Shown: positions 63,372 through 64,000 of the stretch, one piece after another
How positions within the stretch are numbered: the first letter of the stretch is position 1
Layout: each line of letters opens with the position of its first letter
Translations under genes and position numbers: made by a program
The notes under the pieces: generated by a model
The model's database searches: none
What the model saw: only the letters and a program-made list of their open reading frames with translations
What the model was told of the DNA's origin: nothing
Assembly (NCBI GenBank): GCA_024234995.1
Contig: JACKNF010000009.1
Location: 62,001 to 126,000 of the forward strand
Direction of reading: 5' to 3'
Origin: Gammaproteobacteria bacterium
GTDB lineage: Bacteria; Pseudomonadota; Gammaproteobacteria; Competibacterales; Competibacteraceae
DNA length: 64,000 nucleotides

Positions 63372-64000
63372 ATGCACGACCTTATTCCTTTAACGATCGC
63401 TGTGATCTTGCTGATCAGCGTTGGTGCGCAATGGCTGGCCTGGTGGTTAGGCTTGCCTGCTATCCTGCCGTTGCTGGCCGTCGGTATTATCGTCGGCCCG
63501 GTCACGGGTTGGCTCAACCCCGATCATCTGTTTGGTGATTTGCTATTCCCCATGGTCTCGCTCGGGGTGGCTGTGATTCTATTTGAAGGTGCGCTGACCC
63601 TGCGTTTTAAGGAGATTCGTGGCCGGGTGCGGGTGGTGCGCAACCTGGTCTCATTTGGCGCGTTAATCAATTGGCTGCTCATTGCGCTTGCCACTCGCCT
63701 GTGCATGGATTTGCCCTGGTCCTTAGCGCTGCTGTTTGGTGCGTTGGTGACCGTCACCGGCCCAACGGTGGTAGCGCCATTGTTGCGCAGCGTCCGCCCT
63801 CAGCACGAAATCGCCAGTATCCTGCGCTGGGAAGGTATCCTGATCGACCCTATTGGCGCCCTGTTGGCGGTACTGGTGTTTGAATTCACCATTTCCGAGC
63901 AGGCTCAAATCCAGAATACTTTGTTGCTATTCGGCACCACTGTCGTTGCGGGCGCCTTGCTTGGTTTGGCTGGTGCGTGGTTGCTCACCAATTTGATATG
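63372..64000 (+). CDS. Cation:proton antiporter, CPA1 family (partial, N-terminus)
   Basis: The first 209 codons of a gene that runs off the right edge. ATG at 63372. Repeated hydrophobic helices start at once (LIPLTIAVILLISVGAQWLA, LPAILPLLAVGIIVGPVTGW); VSLGVAVILFEGALTLRFKE and LVTVTGPTVVAPLLRSVRP, WEGILIDPIGALLAVLVFE match the Na+(K+)/H+ exchanger fold, with the Asp in ILIDPIGA the likely ion-binding residue. The rest, including any TrkA-type regulatory domain, lies outside. Confidence 0.88.
   Translation, partial: MHDLIPLTIAVILLISVGAQWLAWWLGLPAILPLLAVGIIVGPVTGWLNPDHLFGDLLFPMVSLGVAVILFEGALTLRFKEIRGRVRVVRNLVSFGALINWLLIALATRLCMDLPWSLALLFGALVTVTGPTVVAPLLRSVRPQHEIASILRWEGILIDPIGALLAVLVFEFTISEQAQIQNTLLLFGTTVVAGALLGLAGAWLLTNLI

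Overview
The window reads as a gammaproteobacterial chromosome of moderately high GC. It carries the gammaproteobacterial order uvrC-pgsA-tRNA-Gly-tRNA-Cys, the rppH-ptsP pair, a pqiABC lipid-transport operon, single-chain PurL and class 2 PyrD. It makes pyridoxal phosphate by the PdxS/PdxT route rather than by the enteric route. The gene mix would fit a relative of the glycogen-accumulating Competibacter/Contendobacter group, but that assignment is an inference.

Layout. 1-6.7 kb (minus strand): response regulator, hybrid histidine kinase, split pqiA, pqiB and the start of pqiC. 6.9-9.9 kb (plus): a cobalamin riboswitch followed by the cobalt transporter cbiMNQO. 9.9-15.3 kb: a PdxA-family dehydrogenase, a MoxR ATPase relic, pdxST, tgt, a DUF192 protein and a glycogen-debranching-enzyme gene with most of its interior deleted. 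15.8-20.3 kb: an integron-type gene-cassette array with six attC-like sites, all genes on the plus strand, and no integrase in the window (a CALIN). Its cassettes hold two unknown proteins, a GNAT acetyltransferase, an alcohol-dehydrogenase-like MDR protein, a damaged HicB/phosphatase/osmC mosaic and a tautomerase; a DUF4349 lipoprotein follows. 21.3-21.8 kb: osmC, whose middle is duplicated inside the array.

21.8-36.3 kb: a complete type I-E CRISPR-Cas locus (cas3, cas8e, cse2, cas7e, cas5e, cas6e, cas1, cas2), then an array of 44 recognisable repeats. One spacer is split by two insertion sequences that abut and appear nested. The whole locus lies between two direct repeats of about 60 bp. 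One repeat includes the 3' end of the tRNA-Cys gene, so the locus may have been inserted at that tRNA. Repeat and spacer lengths from 31.4 kb onward, and both transposase genes, carry many small indels, which may be sequence error.

36.3-64 kb: mostly core genes. These are tRNA-Cys, tRNA-Gly, pgsA, uvrC, a VpsR-like regulator with an altered GAFTGA motif, pyrD, dusA, an Ala/Lys/Pro-rich protein with a starch-binding-like C terminus, a FAD oxidoreductase, a dienoyl-CoA-reductase-like SDR, a lone yejE-like permease, a CBS protein paired with a histone-deacetylase-like amidohydrolase, a quinone oxidoreductase, purL, ptsP, rppH with a long C-terminal extension, an alpha-2-macroglobulin and the start of a cation/proton antiporter.

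The most interesting parts are the integrase-less cassette array with its recombination scars, and the tRNA-Cys-bounded CRISPR island with nested IS elements.
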